In this document: positions 62,044 to 64,000 of the stretch, one piece after another
Numbering within the stretch: the first letter of the stretch is position 1
Layout: every line of letters begins with the position of its first letter
NCBI RefSeq assembly: GCF_900100345.1
Contig: NZ_FMTT01000021.1
Location: 27,292-91,291 of the forward strand
Source: Paenibacillus tianmuensis
GTDB taxonomy: Bacteria; Bacillota; Bacilli; Paenibacillales; NBRC-103111
DNA: 64,000 nt
Reading direction: 5' to 3'
Notes under the pieces: generated by a model
Seen by the model: the letters and a program-made list of their open reading frames with translations, nothing else
Databases searched by the model: none
Told to the model about the DNA's origin: nothing
Program-made: the position numbers and the translations under genes

Positions 62044-62355
62044 ATGAACAACATGAATCAGATGATGAAGCAAGTGAAAAAAATGCAGGAGCAAATGCTC
62101 AAAGCCCAGGAGGATCTCGCGAACCGAACCGTAGAAGGAACGTCCGGTGGCGGCGTCGTCAGCGTAACGGTAAACGGACAAAAGAAAGTTACCGCTGTTG
62201 TTATCAAGCCGGAAGCAGTCGATCCGGACGATGTGGAAATGCTGCAGGATCTCGTGCTTAGCGCCATCAACGACGCGATGACCAAAGCTGAAGAAATGGC
62301 CGGCAAAGAAATGTCCAAATTAACCGGCGGTATGAATGTTCCGGGATTGTTCTAA
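62044..62355 (+). CDS. ebfC: Nucleoid-associated protein, YbaB/EbfC family, 103 aa
   Basis: A helical N-terminus (MNNMNQMMKQVKKMQEQML), a beta core (VVSVTVNGQKKVTAVVI) and a C-terminal helix match the dimeric DNA-binding family (YaaK in Bacillus). The ATG at 62044 has GAGGAG ten bases upstream. A GTG nine bases earlier is in frame but sits one base from that SD. Between dnaX and recR as usual. Confidence 0.95.
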   Translation: MNNMNQMMKQVKKMQEQMLKAQEDLANRTVEGTSGGGVVSVTVNGQKKVTAVVIKPEAVDPDDVEMLQDLVLSAINDAMTKAEEMAGKEMSKLTGGMNVPGLF

Positions 62356-62371
62356 TCGAAGCCGGATCAAG

Positions 62372-62396
62372 CCCCAGAACCTACTCTGGGGTTTTT
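62372..62396 (+). terminator. Hairpin between ebfC and recR
   Basis: CCCCAGA pairs with TCTGGGG around ACCTAC, followed by five T. It may only partly terminate, as recR has no visible promoter. Confidence 0.8.
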
Positions 62397-62423
62397 AACT
62401 TTAATGCGTGAGGAGCCAATCGC

Positions 62424-63020
62424 TTGTTTTATCCGGAACCGTTAGCCAAACTGATCGATTCCTTCTCCCGTCTGCCGGGGATCGGACCCAAAACGGCAGG
62501 GCGTCTTGCTTTTCATGTGCTGCGCATGAAGGAAGACGATGTCATCGACTTTGCCAAAGCTCTGGTTAATGTCAAACGCAATCTGCACTATTGCTCGGTA
62601 TGCTGCAATATTACCGATACCGATCCCTGCCGTATTTGTCAGGATAAAAGCCGGGACGCTTCCATCATTTGCGTCGTGCAGGAGCCCAAAGATCTGGTTG
62701 CCATGGAGCGGACCAAGGAATTTAACGGTTACTACCATGTTCTCCACGGGGCAATTTCCCCGATGGAAGGCATTGGTCCGGACGAAATCCGGATCGCCGA
62801 TCTTCTGAAGCGGTTGAGCGACGAACAGGTGCAGGAGCTGATTCTGGCGACGAATCCGAATATCGAAGGCGAAGCGACAGCGATGTATCTATCCAGGCTC
62901 GTTCGCCCGTTCGGCCTCAAGGTGACCCGGATTGCACACGGGCTGCCTGTCGGAGGAGATCTGGAGTATGCGGACGAGGTTACTTTGACCAAGGCGCTAG
63001 AAGGCAGAAGAGAGCTGTAA
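62424..63020 (+). CDS. recR: Recombination mediator RecR, 198 aa
   Basis: Helix-hairpin-helix ([19 protein letters not shown], about 14-32), a Cys4 zinc finger (C57, C60, C69, C72) and a Toprim domain ([28 protein letters not shown]) identify RecR. TTG at 62424 has GAGGAG eight bases upstream. Confidence 0.97.
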   Translation: MFYPEPLAKLIDSFSRLPGIGPKTAGRLAFHVLRMKEDDVIDFAKALVNVKRNLHYCSVCCNITDTDPCRICQDKSRDASIICVVQEPKDLVAMERTKEFNGYYHVLHGAISPMEGIGPDEIRIADLLKRLSDEQVQELILATNPNIEGEATAMYLSRLVRPFGLKVTRIAHGLPVGGDLEYADEVTLTKALEGRREL

Positions 63021-63043
63021 TTAAATATTGGTTTGATACCACA

Positions 63044-63157
63044 AGAAGCCGGCTTGCAGTCGTCCATTTGCGTTTACGCACACGGGATCGCTGTAAGCTC
63101 TCGAAGCATGATCCGCGCGGTTCGCCGCGTGGATGCTTTTGAGAAGGCTTCTTTTTG
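63044..63157 (+). ncRNA. Structured intergenic RNA or terminator between recR and yaaL
   Basis: An outer AGAAGCC (63044) pairs with GGCTTCT (63146-63152), followed by five T. Inside, CTCGAAGCATGATCCGCGCGG pairs with CCGCGTGGATGCTTTTGAG around a TTCG loop. The middle 50 bases (GCAGTCGTCCATTTGC...) are unassigned. It acts at least as a terminator; a regulatory RNA is possible. Confidence 0.5.
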
Positions 63158-63236
63158 GTTCTAACCCGGCTAAGCTCCCTATAGATATTTAAGTAGCAGG
63201 ACAAACCTGAAGACTTGAATCGGGAGGTTGGCGGGA

Positions 63237-63524
63237 ATGAAGCTTTGGAAATGGGAAATAGGAAACAAGAAAGACCGCTTGCAGCGCGAAGCCGTTGAGC
63301 AAGACCGTCTGCTGCTGGTGGAAGAAATCCGTAAAGCCCATACGGAATGGGAAGTAGCGCAGAGACGCTTTGAATACGTCATTGAAAAAGAACAGATCGA
63401 TTATGCCATCTTTGCCCTCGAAGCGGCGGAGAAACGATTCGAAATGCTGTTGAAGCAAGCCAAAAACCAGAATATCTCGGCTAGAGAAGCATGTGCCGCC
63501 CGTTCGATGGAGGTGTCTTCGTGA
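63237..63524 (+). CDS. yaaL: YaaL-family (DUF2508) protein, 95 aa
   Basis: A short helical protein with QREAVEQDRLLLVEEIRKAH and EWEVAQRRFEYV, typical of DUF2508 between recR and bofA. GGGAGG lies ahead of the ATG at 63237. Its TGA overlaps the GTG of bofA. Function unknown. Confidence 0.9.
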   Translation: MKLWKWEIGNKKDRLQREAVEQDRLLLVEEIRKAHTEWEVAQRRFEYVIEKEQIDYAIFALEAAEKRFEMLLKQAKNQNISAREACAARSMEVSS

Positions 63525-63793
63525 AATCGTATTTGCTGTGGAGTGTGCTCGTCGGGTCCGGTTTATTGTTAGGATTGGTCATGCTGCGCAATCGGTATGC
63601 GTTTCAATGGCTAGGTATGATTTGCCTGCATATTGCATTTGCCTCGATTTTGTTGTATATTCTAAATCTGTTCAGTTCGTACACGCATTTGGAGCTGCCT
63701 CTGAACGTAGCGACGGTTGGGACCGTGAGCGTTCTGGGCTTGCCCGGACTTGCTGCTTTGGCGGCGCTGAAATTGTGGGTCATTGGGGTTTAA
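63521..63793 (+). CDS. bofA: BofA, inhibitor of pro-sigma-K processing, 90 aa
   Basis: Two membrane segments (about residues 3-22 and 28-48), then GTVSVLGLPGLAALAALKLW at the end, the conserved C-terminal BofA sequence. In Bacillus it holds the SpoIVFB protease inactive in the mother-cell forespore membrane. GGAGGTG lies five bases ahead of the GTG at 63521, which overlaps the yaaL stop. Just upstream of an rRNA operon, as in Bacillus. Confidence 0.93.
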   Translation: MKSYLLWSVLVGSGLLLGLVMLRNRYAFQWLGMICLHIAFASILLYILNLFSSYTHLELPLNVATVGTVSVLGLPGLAALAALKLWVIGV

Positions 63794-63826
63794 ACCTCGG
63801 CTCCAAAAAATAGTCTAAAAAAATGC

Positions 63827-63856
63827 TTGCAATCTACTGGGCGAATGTGATATATT
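63827..63856 (+). promoter_or_regulatory. rRNA operon promoter
   Basis: TTGCAA (63827-63832), 18-base spacer, TATATT (63851-63856), preceded by an A-rich tract that may act as an UP element. Confidence 0.7.
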
Positions 63857-64000
63857 ATAAAAGTCGCCGCTAAACGAGGCGACAATAACCGACAAAGTTG
63901 CATAGCCTAACAGCACGGCTTTTGTCGATCGAAATTGCCCTTTGAAAACTGAACATCGAGTGAGTGTCATAAAGAGAATGAAAATTCTCGTCAGTAGTAA
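63857..64000 (+). other. Leader of a 16S rRNA operon (gene beyond the edge)
   Basis: It contains a hairpin GTCGCC/GGCGAC (63863-63883) and the sequence CTTTGAAAACTGAACA at about 63941-63956, which precedes 16S rRNA genes in Bacillales. The mature 16S begins just past 64000. Confidence 0.8.

Overview
The window reads as origin-proximal chromosome of a spore-forming, moderately GC-rich Firmicute, most likely Paenibacillus or a close relative. The basis is the block rpoE-pyrG-spo0F-fbaA-murA-rho-rpmE, then SRP RNA, dnaX-ebfC-recR-yaaL-bofA and the leader of a 16S rRNA operon at the right edge. Spo0F, BofA, a sigma-H-type promoter, a YwhD protein, T-box and ydaO riboswitches, and frequent TTG/GTG starts with strong Shine-Dalgarno (SD) sites all fit. 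Species cannot be fixed from sequence alone.

Layout. 1-9 kb: small hypothetical and secreted proteins, an MFS transporter, a histidine-rich repeat protein, a class A penicillin-binding protein, a frameshifted small gene and RluF. 8.7-20 kb: a divergent response regulator/7TM sensor kinase pair, an AraC regulator divergent from galK-galE-galT, and a large hybrid kinase. 20-28 kb: a SWIM zinc-finger protein translationally coupled to an SNF2 helicase, pterin dehydratase, a GNAT-DinB-small protein operon and a sulfurtransferase.

27.7-36 kb is the plastic part. It holds an inverted duplicate of the sulfurtransferase 3' end, a palindromic repeat family, a Fur-box-controlled siderophore-binding lipoprotein beside a Btr-type AraC regulator carrying a homologous binding domain, two AT-rich accessory genes, an intact tryptophan T-box in front of a wrecked trpS, an ECF sigma factor fused to a DUF1835-like domain, and a promoter/terminator pair with no ORF (possible small RNA).

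36-48 kb: a DUF975 protein, a c-di-AMP-riboswitch-controlled cell-wall hydrolase, an M1 peptidase, YwhD, PbpG, and spermidine synthase plus agmatinase. 48-64 kb is the conserved housekeeping block, mostly co-oriented rightward toward the rRNA operon.

No wholly new system could be demonstrated. The best leads are the sigma-DUF1835 fusion with an internal ribosome-binding site, the decayed T-box/trpS locus, the one-base frame break at the start of the Fur-regulated lipoprotein, the sulfurtransferase-linked inverted repeats, and the candidate small RNA.
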